From positions 29,401-93,400 of the forward strand of contig JALKBU010000075.1 in assembly GCA_023091735.1 (NCBI GenBank): DNA of 64,000 nt, in the 5' to 3' direction. The position numbers and the translations under genes are program-made. Origin of the DNA: Trichomonas tenax. Taxonomy: Eukaryota > Parabasalia > Trichomonadida > Trichomonadidae. Positions 38,301 to 47,243 of the stretch are shown piece after piece. Within the stretch, counting starts at the first letter, position 1. Each line of letters begins with the position of its first letter. The notes beneath the pieces are model-generated. The model had not been told where the DNA came from. It did no database searches and saw only the letters and a list, made by a program, of their open reading frames with translations.

Positions 38301-39149
38301 CATTTTGAGCTTAATATGAAGAATTTCGCCAAAGTTTGATGTATAAGTCTGGGCTCCAGAGTAGAAAAGCTTATAACCACCGTAGAATGTCATCATAACA
38401 AGAATAATAATTCCATATTTAGCAAATGGACTCGACAAAAATGGATGAACTGCGGAGATTAAGAACGATACAATAACGTCGATAAAATCGTAGGGCTGGA
38501 TGAAAGTGCCAAAGTAACCTTTCTTGATAGTAAGTTGATAATGTGTGGTATTTCTCCAAATTACAGTACTGAATATATACAAAACAAAAACAACACCGTT
38601 AAATATCCATGCTAAAGGCTCTGCCTTAGAAATGGATTCATCGGCAATTGTTGTTAATGCAAGGGCACCAAACAGGTATCCTTGAATTGGAGTAAAAAGA
38701 AGAGGAACATATTCGAGAATTGCGTATGATAGTGTTGCATGTTTGCTTTTCAGTTTCATTCCTATTGTAAAGTTAAAATAAATATAAAGTGGGATGAATA
38801 AAGCGAGCAAAGATAACACACTTATTAACACTGTTGCGTATCTGATTATAATTTTCTGGGAATAGTGGGCAATATTGCTTTCTCCGAGAATAGAAGGTGG
38901 AATTAAATGCTTAAAGAAGTGCGCTGGGTAACATGTTGTCACTGTAAATATATCCATGATGAAAAACATCATGAAGTTTAAAAGGAAGTCGACCTTTTCA
39001 CTCACACGATTCCTTGTAATTAGCTCATGGGCAAAGATGAAGGATTTTTGATAAAAATCGTACTTGGTTGTTTGCCTGATACCAGACAGGATATACTCAT
39101 AAAATGACTTCAATGTTTCGCGATCATGATGTGGGGAGTTTTCCCCCAT
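35322..39149 (-). CDS. Multi-TM protein with PAS and degenerate cyclase-like domain
   Basis: 1275 residues. A block of about ten membrane segments lies within ~50-350, with further single segments near 575, 760, 800 and 1000. A PAS-like domain (~1040-1115: FPTVIRRTNGAIVACNSKIL, ending IIIFKDITDLVEAEAW) follows. A final ~150-residue region keeps the late order of class III nucleotidyl cyclases (GIISIVPLVGKAIPVLCGPTA) but lacks the metal-binding 'D..GF' and the catalytic Asn/Arg. This is the layout of the large trichomonad adenylyl/guanylyl cyclase family, so this copy is probably a catalytically dead receptor-like member. The substrate or signal sensed is unknown. Confidence 0.65.
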   Translation of the reverse strand: MGENSPHHDRETLKSFYEYILSGIRQTTKYDFYQKSFIFAHELITRNRVSEKVDFLLNFMMFFIMDIFTVTTCYPAHFFKHLIPPSILGESNIAHYSQKIIIRYATVLISVLSLLALFIPLYIYFNFTIGMKLKSKHATLSYAILEYVPLLFTPIQGYLFGALALTTIADESISKAEPLAWIFNGVVFVLYIFSTVIWRNTTHYQLTIKKGYFGTFIQPYDFIDVIVSFLISAVHPFLSSPFAKYGIIILVMMTFYGGYKLFYSGAQTYTSNFGEILHIKLKMDYFIFGIFSTVAIIFAKGAFILIPVGLLFYFLSLCLSNTFINFYHTNARDGSASIFDIKNTPTDTSAVAKVRYAYIHSCPEIANISYLNDIAQTRSSMPLLVDITRICLVKGINLDDIQIKAPIITPNTKSSLYFLAHQVNIFMHSFEDDSEPSVQSLADHLRKATEKVSDAMKKFWTDLDDDHRTIRDMWDLIGGTNSEITLALLRYPQSQLIKQIGEDYFLNTLKDPIKAKRRPLTTLSLLREPAGTVYSFLKPNSQPHETVDEDSPVDKYLNGKLSRALKPLYIVTISIYILSLMMIVTFARSYNKHFDRICIDTGTAFDLINTTNTLTANFLASADSSFTQPSVERIIDILAFSDSDASDLRSKFPRSPNVPSIVKWLKNLEHNSLSFDPRIPNCRKVSFILSMHEGDVRDSDPHTRLCYSVVMSENIHRVFPYLETIVQKRHLDFKSVEKSAYFGVIALLTVFVAVWLVVMYNFWRYTTIVLEAVRRATIFNEHRCEYADSTPLRILFPLSYVILVALILLFVTHSYFSMLEKAEKNLSAKVEQVVLSGRIGYLYQQALSFILFYLPKEQNDDFARSIYMGIVHYASRNISLFTEKIIELAHEFGQVPVFDDTEERDRLLAKIREFAQVIITNISQADSYPFLYARHLAMHELSVIQKKVIPKMMAHLWNEIECAPSKFWWMTIVAVVLLTCSMFVIINFLAWNKGWMRASNILIRCTAFDDNDRLKNVIDILESREPDYVDDFPFPTVIRRTNGAIVACNSKILSFTPHSKAQIIGNMLENFFGEIGDKITVTSKEGKKVTMDVQKFKCGKNHEIIIFKDITDLVEAEAWYAKLLKRLTLIGIDIPYRGPFFVLRHRFQKAITEDDFKTISELEEQYEIIRISITITSYIVIAKPESDILKLIEFSQKVSEIVKDPKSVIACMVKGIISIVPLVGKAIPVLCGPTAEKALNLMINGEFGVLHIDNDLIAENPELEKLSTVLQVRAA

Positions 39150-39560
39150 TATTAATTCTTGTTGCTTTTGCTATTGTAAGATTTTGAAAACAATATAATT
39201 CCTTGATTTAAAGAGATAAAATGAATATATGCATAATACTATTACAAATCATAGTAATGATTTGTCAAAAATGCAATTATTTGCATATCAAATATTGAAA
39301 ATCACATAAAAATGCAATATTTTTGATAGAAGAAAAAATTATTTTAAACAATTTTGATTTTAAATCATTAGAGGCCTGTATGAAGAAGCAATGTTCAACA
39401 TTTGTGGTCTTATTAACATAATTTCTCAAGAAATAATTTTGATGTGAATATGTTTAATGATAAAATTATGAATAGAAATAGATGCGAATTAATATTCTTC
39501 GCTTATTTTTTCTTTTTCTTATTTCACTTTTTATCAATTTATTAATAGATTTTATCTTCA
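39150..39560. other. Divergent promoter region, AT-rich
   Basis: No gene. It holds an initiator for the MCRS1-like gene at 39524-39528. Confidence 0.4.
39524..39528 (+). promoter_or_regulatory. Initiator TCACT of the MCRS1-like gene
   Basis: Predicted start A at 39526, 35-nt 5' UTR, longer than most. Confidence 0.35.
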
Positions 39561-40568
39561 ATGAGTCAAGCTCCATCTCTCCCTTTGACGGAATTGGATA
39601 GATCACAGCTAAAGCCACCAAATCTTATAGAAGGCAAAGACTTTGATGATAAAACCATTTTTTCAATGATGTTAGGATTTCTTGTTGGAAATCCAAAATA
39701 CATTCAAACATCTGTGAACGGATTGGAAAAGTACAGCATCAACGAAATATTAAATAAATGGCAGCAAATAGTAAATCAACAATTTGAAATCAAAGAGCTT
39801 TCCAAAATATTACCAAACAAAATACAATTTTCTACAGAAGAAGATTATGAGATATTAAATTACTCAAAGAAACATGATGAAATTACAGATATTCAAGAAT
39901 TTTTTTCAAAATGTCCATCAATATTTCCATTTAGAAGTATTGATCAAATCCACGATCGCTTCAAATACATCCAATCACTCGCTGATGATAATAAGCGACA
40001 TATTTATGAAAAAATGGCAAAGATAATTCTTAACGAAAAATTGGCTGCAGAATCATTGAAATCCGATAACATGACACGATCAGCAGCATACCATTATGAA
40101 GAGGAACCATTAATTGTTCAAAATGATAAAAACATATTGGAAGAAATTAAAAACATAGAACAGTCGATATCAGCATATTCAAATCTTTCTTTCAAGAAAT
40201 ATGAAATTGCTATGTTACGTTCAGAGACATTTAAATTTCCATTTACAAAAAGTCGAATAATTATTGGGCGAAGTTTTACAAATCAATTAGTTGATGTAGA
40301 TTTAAATATATTTGGAACAAATGTTTCTAACACCTCACGTATTCAAGCTGTAATTTCTCTATTAGAAGATATGAATTTTTATTTGGAAAATTTAGGCTTA
40401 GGTATTGTTAGAGTCAATGGAAAAAATATACCCAAAGGGAAAGTATGCTTATTACGCGAAGGATACATAATTGATATGAATTCGAATTTATTCATGTTCT
40501 TCATTAACAAAACAGCAATAAGAAATATAGAAAGTGAATACTCTAAGCGAGCAATTAAGTTGAAATAA
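39561..40568 (+). CDS. FHA-domain protein, MCRS1 (microspherule protein 1)-like
   Basis: 335 residues. The N-terminal half resembles the MCRS_N domain (NEILNKWQQIVNQQFEIKEL ... FSTEEDYEILNYSKK). The C-terminal FHA domain (about 230-320) has IIIGRSF, then VDVDLNIFGTNVSNTSRIQA, 'FYLENLGLGIVRVNGKNIP' and a hydrophobic end. The V-D-V-D-L run and S-R-x-Q matches are characteristic of MCRS1, a subunit of INO80/NSL chromatin complexes that also acts at spindle poles. FHA domains bind phosphothreonine; the Arg and Ser of GR..S/SR are kept. Confidence 0.7.
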   Translation: MSQAPSLPLTELDRSQLKPPNLIEGKDFDDKTIFSMMLGFLVGNPKYIQTSVNGLEKYSINEILNKWQQIVNQQFEIKELSKILPNKIQFSTEEDYEILNYSKKHDEITDIQEFFSKCPSIFPFRSIDQIHDRFKYIQSLADDNKRHIYEKMAKIILNEKLAAESLKSDNMTRSAAYHYEEEPLIVQNDKNILEEIKNIEQSISAYSNLSFKKYEIAMLRSETFKFPFTKSRIIIGRSFTNQLVDVDLNIFGTNVSNTSRIQAVISLLEDMNFYLENLGLGIVRVNGKNIPKGKVCLLREGYIIDMNSNLFMFFINKTAIRNIESEYSKRAIKLK

Positions 40569-41163
40569 TTTTTTTTATGCTTCTAATATTCTTTTCTAAG
40601 AGTTTCAGTATAAGTTCCTATTATTGAGTTAGTGATTAGAATGAATTCTTTGAAGTTTGGATTTAAGAGCTCAATATTAAAACGGATATTTATCAAATCA
40701 CAGGATAATTGTTATTTTCATTCACAGATCCAAATAGAGTCTATAAGAAAACTGTTTTGTATGATATTTAAAGTAATAGCAATTTTATTTCTTAATATTT
40801 AATCCCATATTTTTATAGCTATACTTAACATACTAACATCCCGCATATGTATTTCAAATAATATTTATCTTGTGATTATTGGTTGAGTCGTTATAGATTC
40901 TATGTTCGGTCACTGTGGTAAATTTACTAGTCGACAAACAACAAGATAGCCACAAGATCTAGAGTCGTGTGCGAGAGTTACTTGTCAAAGAAGCAACTTA
41001 GAGAACAATTTTGATAATTTTTGAGTCCTATATTCTGCCACCACGTGCTTTGATAAATGGGGTATAAAGGCTGATTGTAATCGTTTTAGAAACTCGAAGG
41101 CATAAATTAAAAAAAGACCAAATATATAGTGAGGCACTTCGACGATTATTGTAAATTTTTAAA
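40569..41163. other. Intergenic region upstream of ELP1, no gene seen
   Basis: AT-rich. TGGGGTATAAAG at 41058-41069 recurs at 50688-50699. No TCAYW initiator is close to the ELP1 ATG. Confidence 0.35.
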
Positions 41164-44100
41164 ATGCTGAATATTCATCTGACCGATCACAAGTTTACAG
41201 AGTTCAAAACACCATTAGAGAAGCTTAACAAGACACACTGCTTCGGTGGCTCTGTTTTTGCAGTTCAAAAGAACGAAGTATACTTCTATAACACATTATT
41301 TGTCGAAGACGGCAATATTTTACAAGAAGAAATCGTCGCCCTCGGTTACTCCGACACTCTCGAGGCTCTTGTTGTCTTTTTACCAATAAACATCGCAATT
41401 TTAGCGCCAAACCGCGAAGTCGAGTATATTCCATTCGAAAATGGAAAAATATTAAACGCACAGCTTAACAATGGAGGTGACATCGCTTTCATTGCTACTG
41501 ATAAATCTGCCGTAATTTTCGATTTTGAAAGCCGCGAATTTTCACCAATTGACAAAATTGAAGGCAATATAAAGGTCATTGCATTCCGTGACGACAACAA
41601 ATTCATCGCACTTGCAATTGATAACAAATTGGTTACGCTCGATAATAAATATACAATCCACGGTGAGCACGAAGTTGCCGATATCAAAGACCTCTCTTGG
41701 AATCCAGCTGGTTCCTGGATTGCCGCTATTACTGGTTCTAAATGCCAGTTCTTTGAGAAGAATTGCCAGTACAGAACAGCAATTACATTCGATACAGAAC
41801 TTGCAACCGTCTCTTGGGGTAAGGAGAAGGATATTATTGCTTTTGGCGATGTTACAGGCAGAATTCACATTTATTACACAAAGAATCGTCAGTGGTATTC
41901 TAAATTGATTATTCCAGCACCATTTGTTGGCGATTTATATTGGAATTCACAGTACGAACTTACTTATGTCAGCCAGACAGGTTTTGGAAGACTGTTCTTC
42001 AATAATGTTGTTGATTCTAACCAAATTGACATGTTCATCATTGAATATAACAGAGTCTACATTTCGCACTGGTCTAAGGCATTGAAACCACCACCATTAC
42101 ACGACGAGAACATCGAAGTCGATTCTCAAGTTTCTGCTTTGGCTCTTTCTGAAAATAAAATTGCTATTTTCACAGCAAATAAGGTACATATTCCAGATAC
42201 ACAGAACCCAATCATCCTCGATCTACCAAAATCTCCAGTTCAGTGCGCAACATTCCGCGATGGCAAGGTCCTCTTCGCTTCTGGAGAGGATCTTTACCAG
42301 ATTGATGGCCAGGCAATTTCTCCATTAGAAAACGAGCAAGGTTTCGTCTCATTCCTTACACCAAACTATACAATCTATGATTGCGAAACAATCGTTCCAG
42401 CTAATGGCTCCAAGGCGATTAAGCTCAACGATCCACTCTACGCCTTCACAGATAATGACGGAAAGCGTGTTGCTCAATATCGCAATGGAAATCTTTCCGT
42501 CGATGAGACACACGTTACAGACAACTGCTACTCATTCCTCGCTACAGATAAGCTTCTTGCCTACACACACAATATCAATCGTTTCACAGTTACATACGGT
42601 GATGCTTCTCATGAGAGACAGATCGAAAATTACGCACACGTTCTCTACTTCTCACGTAAGCTGTTCTCCATCGTAACACAGATGCAGCGTGGTAACACAG
42701 AAACAAATAGCCCACATGTTATCGTTGAATCTCATGTTAAGGAGCTCATCTCAAAGCACCAGTACGCTGACACACTCTTCATCTCAAAGAGATATCAGGT
42801 TCCATTCTCTCGCATCATCAGACTTGGTGAAGTTTCCATTCCAGAATTACTTGTCCAGATCCAAGATGCTAAGCTCCGCAGCTACATCTCAGTCTTAACA
42901 TGCATCCCACAGAAGCATGAGGCACCACCACGCAATGAAGAGGAACAGCATGAGCGTGATAGAGAGATCGACGAGTGCGAGGAGAACAAGCGCTTCGTTT
43001 ATAAGATCCTCTCACACATCTTTGGCGTTGAGTTCAATGATAAGACAGAGTGGGATCCATCATTTGCTGAGAAGGAACTTGCTATTCAATTCTACAGTGT
43101 TGCTAGCATCTGCTTCGTTTTGCTCGACAAGGCTGTTTATGCAGTTGCCTTTGCTTGCCAGATGAAGAACCCACAGACATCCAAGGCTGCTTTGGACTTC
43201 ATGCTCACACTCTTCGACGCCGATAACTTGTTTGATATCTCAATGCGCACATATGATACAAAGTGCATTGCCACTGTTGGCCACGTTACAATGAGAGAAC
43301 CATCATTGTACATCCCAATGATTGAAAAATTCAACAAGTTACCACGCGACTTGATGATTGCCAAGATTCACAACAAGCTCGGCGATTATGGTACAGCCGT
43401 TAAGTACTTCGCCAAGTGCGGTGAGAAGTATGTCGAGAAGGCCAAGACCATTGCACTTAGAGAGAAGGTCTACGATGAAGGTCTCCAGGCCCTTATCAGA
43501 GGCACTCCAGAGTGGATCGAGGTTCTCAAGCGCAAGCTCGAGCAGCTTGAAAACGAGAAGAAGATCAAGGAGGTTGCTATTCATGCCATTGCTTCGAACA
43601 ACGAAGAGGTCATTCTCAAGTACATCAATGCTATTTGCCAGGCAGGTAATGCTGAACTTGCCAGACAGAGAGTTTCTGAACAGAACTGGCCAGTCATCCT
43701 TGATGCTCTTAAGAAGTCCAAGAGACGTGAGGAGGCAGCCTACTTTGCCCTTAACCATGTCAAGGATCTCAACACTGCCGGTAAGTTCTTCCTTGAAGTT
43801 CAGATGTTCGACAAGGCTGAGCAGTGCGGCCTGAAGCCAGAGCACATCGCTGATGTCGCTTACAAGTCTCTGAAGAACAAGTACATCAGAGCGGCTAAGG
43901 ATGCAAAGGACCTTCATGAGCTCTTCGATAAGACAAAGCTCGCTGAAGAGACACACCATCCAGAAGCCTCTAAGAGGTCTGGAAAGAAGAAGGAGGTTAG
44001 AGGTCTTCCAGCTATCATTTCCAAGCTTGAAGCTCTCCTTCCGACACAAGCTGACGATGGCATCCTTACGAGAGCACAGACATTCCTCATCATGGCCGGA

Positions 44101-44235
44101 AGACAGGAGGATGCCCAGGAGCTTAAAAACCTCTATAACCAGGCTGCGAGGGCTGTTTATCCAATCCCAAGCTTGCCAGAAGGCCAGAAGCCACTTGTTC
44201 CAGATCACCTTAAGCCAACATTTGGCTATATTTGA
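41164..44235 (+). CDS. ELP1: Elongator complex subunit 1 (ELP1/IKAP)
   Basis: 1023 residues. N-terminal WD40-type repeats (~1-480) are followed by an alpha-solenoid. Blocks typical of ELP1 are visible in order: ESHVKELISKHQYADTLFI (the 'y..Af...Rk.ri' region), then TYDTKCIATVGHVTMREPSLYIPMIEKFNKLP, the counterpart of 'tYD..lal.vAqksqkDPkeYlpfl', then KIHNKLGDYGTAVKYFAKCG and AEYA-type helices. ELP1 scaffolds Elongator, which adds the cm5/mcm5 modification to wobble uridine of tRNAs. About 300 residues shorter than most ELP1s, mainly at the C-terminus. Highly C-biased codons suggest strong expression. VPS16-like propeller/solenoid proteins were considered and fit less well. Confidence 0.7.
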   Translation: MLNIHLTDHKFTEFKTPLEKLNKTHCFGGSVFAVQKNEVYFYNTLFVEDGNILQEEIVALGYSDTLEALVVFLPINIAILAPNREVEYIPFENGKILNAQLNNGGDIAFIATDKSAVIFDFESREFSPIDKIEGNIKVIAFRDDNKFIALAIDNKLVTLDNKYTIHGEHEVADIKDLSWNPAGSWIAAITGSKCQFFEKNCQYRTAITFDTELATVSWGKEKDIIAFGDVTGRIHIYYTKNRQWYSKLIIPAPFVGDLYWNSQYELTYVSQTGFGRLFFNNVVDSNQIDMFIIEYNRVYISHWSKALKPPPLHDENIEVDSQVSALALSENKIAIFTANKVHIPDTQNPIILDLPKSPVQCATFRDGKVLFASGEDLYQIDGQAISPLENEQGFVSFLTPNYTIYDCETIVPANGSKAIKLNDPLYAFTDNDGKRVAQYRNGNLSVDETHVTDNCYSFLATDKLLAYTHNINRFTVTYGDASHERQIENYAHVLYFSRKLFSIVTQMQRGNTETNSPHVIVESHVKELISKHQYADTLFISKRYQVPFSRIIRLGEVSIPELLVQIQDAKLRSYISVLTCIPQKHEAPPRNEEEQHERDREIDECEENKRFVYKILSHIFGVEFNDKTEWDPSFAEKELAIQFYSVASICFVLLDKAVYAVAFACQMKNPQTSKAALDFMLTLFDADNLFDISMRTYDTKCIATVGHVTMREPSLYIPMIEKFNKLPRDLMIAKIHNKLGDYGTAVKYFAKCGEKYVEKAKTIALREKVYDEGLQALIRGTPEWIEVLKRKLEQLENEKKIKEVAIHAIASNNEEVILKYINAICQAGNAELARQRVSEQNWPVILDALKKSKRREEAAYFALNHVKDLNTAGKFFLEVQMFDKAEQCGLKPEHIADVAYKSLKNKYIRAAKDAKDLHELFDKTKLAEETHHPEASKRSGKKKEVRGLPAIISKLEALLPTQADDGILTRAQTFLIMAGRQEDAQELKNLYNQAARAVYPIPSLPEGQKPLVPDHLKPTFGYI

Positions 44236-44333
44236 TTCTTTTACAGTTAACTAAAGCTTTATTTATATATTAAAATATAAAGATTTCTTTACGGATCTAC
44301 AATTTTAAGTTATATAAAATAAAAATAAAAAAA

Positions 44334-46178
44334 TTAGTTGTTGATGAAGATATGCTCATTCTCGTTATGAATTTCTTCATACTCCTTCTGCTTATCCTTC
44401 TTGTTCTGCTCTTGTGTTGTACGCTGGCACTGTAACTTGACCTGAAGAATTCTTCTTAGAGACTGGAATGCTTCAAGCTGCTTCTGGTTCTCAGCGCTTT
44501 GTCCACCGATAGCCTTCTTCTGGTCCTTGAGCTCCTTTGTCCTCTTCTTCATTGCGAGTGTCTCCTTCTGGAAGTAGTCCGCGTATGTCTTGATTGTGCT
44601 GGAAATTGGGTTACCTGTTTCAACAGCACGCTGCTCGTCTGTAAGACGCTTCTGTGTACGCTGCTGCTGGCCAAGAAGAGCCTGGATATTGAAGAACTTG
44701 CTCTGGTAGGTAGAAATCTCAGCGCGTAACTTCTTGCATTCATCATCAAGCTCGTTGCAGGCTGTATCATACTCAAGCTCGGCTTTTTCCTTACGCTGCT
44801 TAGCCTGAAGGTACTTGTTCTCGATTTCAGCCTTTTCCTTACGCTTCTCCTGGAGCGCTGTAACGGCTGGACGGAGCTCTTCCTGACGAGCCTTGATTGA
44901 GCGCTGAATCTCCTGAACGATTTGTGACATCTCCTCGAGGGTCTTCTTCTTGTTGTCATCGATGTCAGCCTTTGTAGCGGAATACTGCTCAAGCTTGGCA
45001 CGAGTATCACGGAAACCGAAGATACCTTTCTGCTTCTCGATGCGCTCGATCTCATCTTGAACTTTCTTTTGCTGGTTCTTGACGATTGCCTCAGTTCTCA
45101 TAACGATAGCGAGTTCCTTACGGTAAACGCCGATTTCGTTCTGCAATTGCCTGAAATTCTGGTTCTTTGTCTTGAGGAGCTCGATATAGCTTGTGAATTG
45201 ATCTGGAGAAGGAATCTCGATGATTCCAAGAGACTGCTTCTCTTGAAGAACCTTCTCAGCTTCACCACGCTTCTGCTGCAATTCCTTAAGCTGATTCTCC
45301 TTCTGTTCCATCTTCTTTCCAGCTGCAATAACCTGATTCTGGTAGAATGCGAGATTGCTATCGTCTGGCTTTCCTGTTGATACCTTCTTTAACTGGGCAA
45401 GTTCGTTGCGCTTTTCCTGTAAGTTTTTCCCGAGATGACTTTTCATGTTTTTGATGCGGTCGGAAGAAACTTGCTGACGGTGCATAAGGAGCCTCTTCTC
45501 GTCATTAAGACGTTCGATTTGTTCCTGCAATTTCAATTCACGTTCTGATTCCGTTCTGAGTTTTCCCGTTAAAGCAAGGAGATCCTGGAGATTCTTGACA
45601 CCGTTGAGCTTCCTCTTGAAACCATTAATCTTGTTGGCGAGTCTTGCCTTGTCGGATTCGAGGTCAGATTTTGTATTCTTTAATTCGTCAACAGAAGTTG
45701 CTCCAAGCTCCTCGTGCTCGTTGTAGGTTGTCTCGAACTGCTCTCTCAACTCGCGGAGCTGGGTCATCATCTCCTGGACTGTTGTATCAACTGCAATTTC
45801 GTCAGGAACGTGGTCACCTTCCATGTACTTCGCGACATAGGCACGCTTCTTCATTTCATCCATATCACGGAGGAGGTACAACAGGGCTGGATGGATAATC
45901 GTTGGGTCAACATCCTTGAATCTGCGATCCCACTCATCTGGTGGGCATGGGAACTCGAATTTTAAGACTCTGAGGAACTCAGAGATTCTGTCGACTGTAT
46001 TTTCGATTTTTTCCGTTCCAATTTTTTCCGGTTGCTCTGGTGAGACTGCATGAATTACAGTCTCGAGGAGATCTAAAAGATCTTTATTAGCGAGGTCAGA
46101 GAATTGCACGAGAGTGAAATTCATCTGCATGTTGTTCTTCAAAAGAAGAACGATCTGTTCATCAATATCTGTCTCCAT
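44334..46178 (-). CDS. IFT81: Intraflagellar transport protein IFT81
   Basis: 614 residues from the ATG at 46178 (METDIDEQIVLLLKNNMQ); a further 36 upstream codons are hydrophobic and AT-rich and are judged non-coding. An N-terminal calponin-homology-like domain (~1-125) ends IHPALLYLLRDMDEMKKRAYVA, matching the IFT81 pattern 'iyPvLhwLl.r..eLKKRAYLa'. The rest is coiled coil with the IFT81-type block QKGIFGFRDTRAKLEQYSA and 'KTLEEMSQIV'. In IFT-B, IFT81 pairs with IFT74 to bind tubulin. The tubulin-binding CH domain is present. No Inr is seen within 25 nt of the ATG. Confidence 0.88.
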   Translation of the reverse strand: METDIDEQIVLLLKNNMQMNFTLVQFSDLANKDLLDLLETVIHAVSPEQPEKIGTEKIENTVDRISEFLRVLKFEFPCPPDEWDRRFKDVDPTIIHPALLYLLRDMDEMKKRAYVAKYMEGDHVPDEIAVDTTVQEMMTQLRELREQFETTYNEHEELGATSVDELKNTKSDLESDKARLANKINGFKRKLNGVKNLQDLLALTGKLRTESERELKLQEQIERLNDEKRLLMHRQQVSSDRIKNMKSHLGKNLQEKRNELAQLKKVSTGKPDDSNLAFYQNQVIAAGKKMEQKENQLKELQQKRGEAEKVLQEKQSLGIIEIPSPDQFTSYIELLKTKNQNFRQLQNEIGVYRKELAIVMRTEAIVKNQQKKVQDEIERIEKQKGIFGFRDTRAKLEQYSATKADIDDNKKKTLEEMSQIVQEIQRSIKARQEELRPAVTALQEKRKEKAEIENKYLQAKQRKEKAELEYDTACNELDDECKKLRAEISTYQSKFFNIQALLGQQQRTQKRLTDEQRAVETGNPISSTIKTYADYFQKETLAMKKRTKELKDQKKAIGGQSAENQKQLEAFQSLRRILQVKLQCQRTTQEQNKKDKQKEYEEIHNENEHIFINN

Positions 46179-46318
46179 TCTTGTTACTAATATAAAACGG
46201 ATAAAAGCGGTTTTGACAATAACATAAAAAATGACCAATTTGTAAAATATACAAATTCCATTCAATGCGTATTTTATTTTTCGCATTTATTTCAATCAGT
46301 TCGTTATAACATATTTTA

Positions 46319-46329
46319 TGACACGTAAA
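46319..46329 (+). promoter_or_regulatory. TGACAYGTAAA element (TGACACGTAAA)
   Basis: Between the divergent IFT81 and pseudokinase genes, 44 nt before the ATG at 46373. Confidence 0.35.
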
Positions 46330-46372
46330 TTTGTTATCAATATGTAAATGCTTTATATGTCAAAAATCAAAA

Positions 46373-47179
46373 ATGTATATCTCTGATTTCGATTTAGTTT
46401 CAAACAAGAAAAATATATACCCAGAGTGTGTCATAGGAGAACAATGCATAGGAATTAGTAAAATTACTAAGCAGAAGTATTCAGTTCTCAAATTAAATAG
46501 ATTTTTCATTAACAATTCAAAGTTATATCTTAATCTTAAGACTCAGATTGAGTTCCTAAGCTCACTGTTTCATCCCAATATTCAAAAATATGTTGATTGT
46601 CATTATGATGAATATTTTCAATATTTAATTCTGGAATATGAAGAGAAACCATTTTATACACTTTTTGAGTCTGAAGGAAGTATGGGTGTACATGAAGTTT
46701 TTAACATTTTCAAACAATTAATTTCAGCAATTGAACATTTGCATCAAAATAACATTGTTCATTTAGATGTAAGACCAGAATCTTTATTTTTCGTCAATGA
46801 AAATGACCTTCGTCTTGGAAACTTTTATAATGCAAAGCGAATTATGCCAAATCAATATATTCAAGGTCCATATGGAACTGTAAACTTCTCATCTCCTGAA
46901 TCAAAGTCAGATAAGTTTTATGATGGAAAAGCAGCTGATATATACGCATGTGGTGTCTTATTATTATCAATATTGATGAGAAAATTAGCAATCAGCGGAT
47001 TAAATCCAGAAGAGATAAAGAAGAACTTTGTTGGTGATAATTTGATTATACCAAATTACATACAAGGAAATGTGAGAACATTAATTATCAGAATGACCGA
47101 GCCAAATCCTGATAAACGTATTGCCATCGAAGAAATTAAGAATTCTGAATGGTTTATTGAGGAATCAAACAAAAATTAA
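46373..47179 (+). CDS. SNF1/CAMK-like predicted pseudokinase, paralogue of 28331-29512
   Basis: 268 residues from the first ATG in frame (46373). Kinase fold throughout. The catalytic loop is HLDVRPES (Mg-chelating Asn is Ser) and the DFG position is GNF (RLGNFYNAK). Loss of both metal ligands predicts no catalysis, though the HxD Asp remains. The segments 'AADIYACGVLLLSIL' and 'YGTVNFSSPE' line up with ADVWACGVFLLAIL and YGTPNFQAPE in the protein at 28331-29512. Unlike that one it ends right after the kinase fold, with no KA1-like tail. A regulator or scaffold role is inferred. Divergent from IFT81. Confidence 0.75.
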   Translation: MYISDFDLVSNKKNIYPECVIGEQCIGISKITKQKYSVLKLNRFFINNSKLYLNLKTQIEFLSSLFHPNIQKYVDCHYDEYFQYLILEYEEKPFYTLFESEGSMGVHEVFNIFKQLISAIEHLHQNNIVHLDVRPESLFFVNENDLRLGNFYNAKRIMPNQYIQGPYGTVNFSSPESKSDKFYDGKAADIYACGVLLLSILMRKLAISGLNPEEIKKNFVGDNLIIPNYIQGNVRTLIIRMTEPNPDKRIAIEEIKNSEWFIEESNKN

Positions 47180-47243
47180 TTTTTCGATTTAAATTTTAGG
47201 ATAATTCAAATACATGGTTGAATACAATAAAACAAAAAGATAT

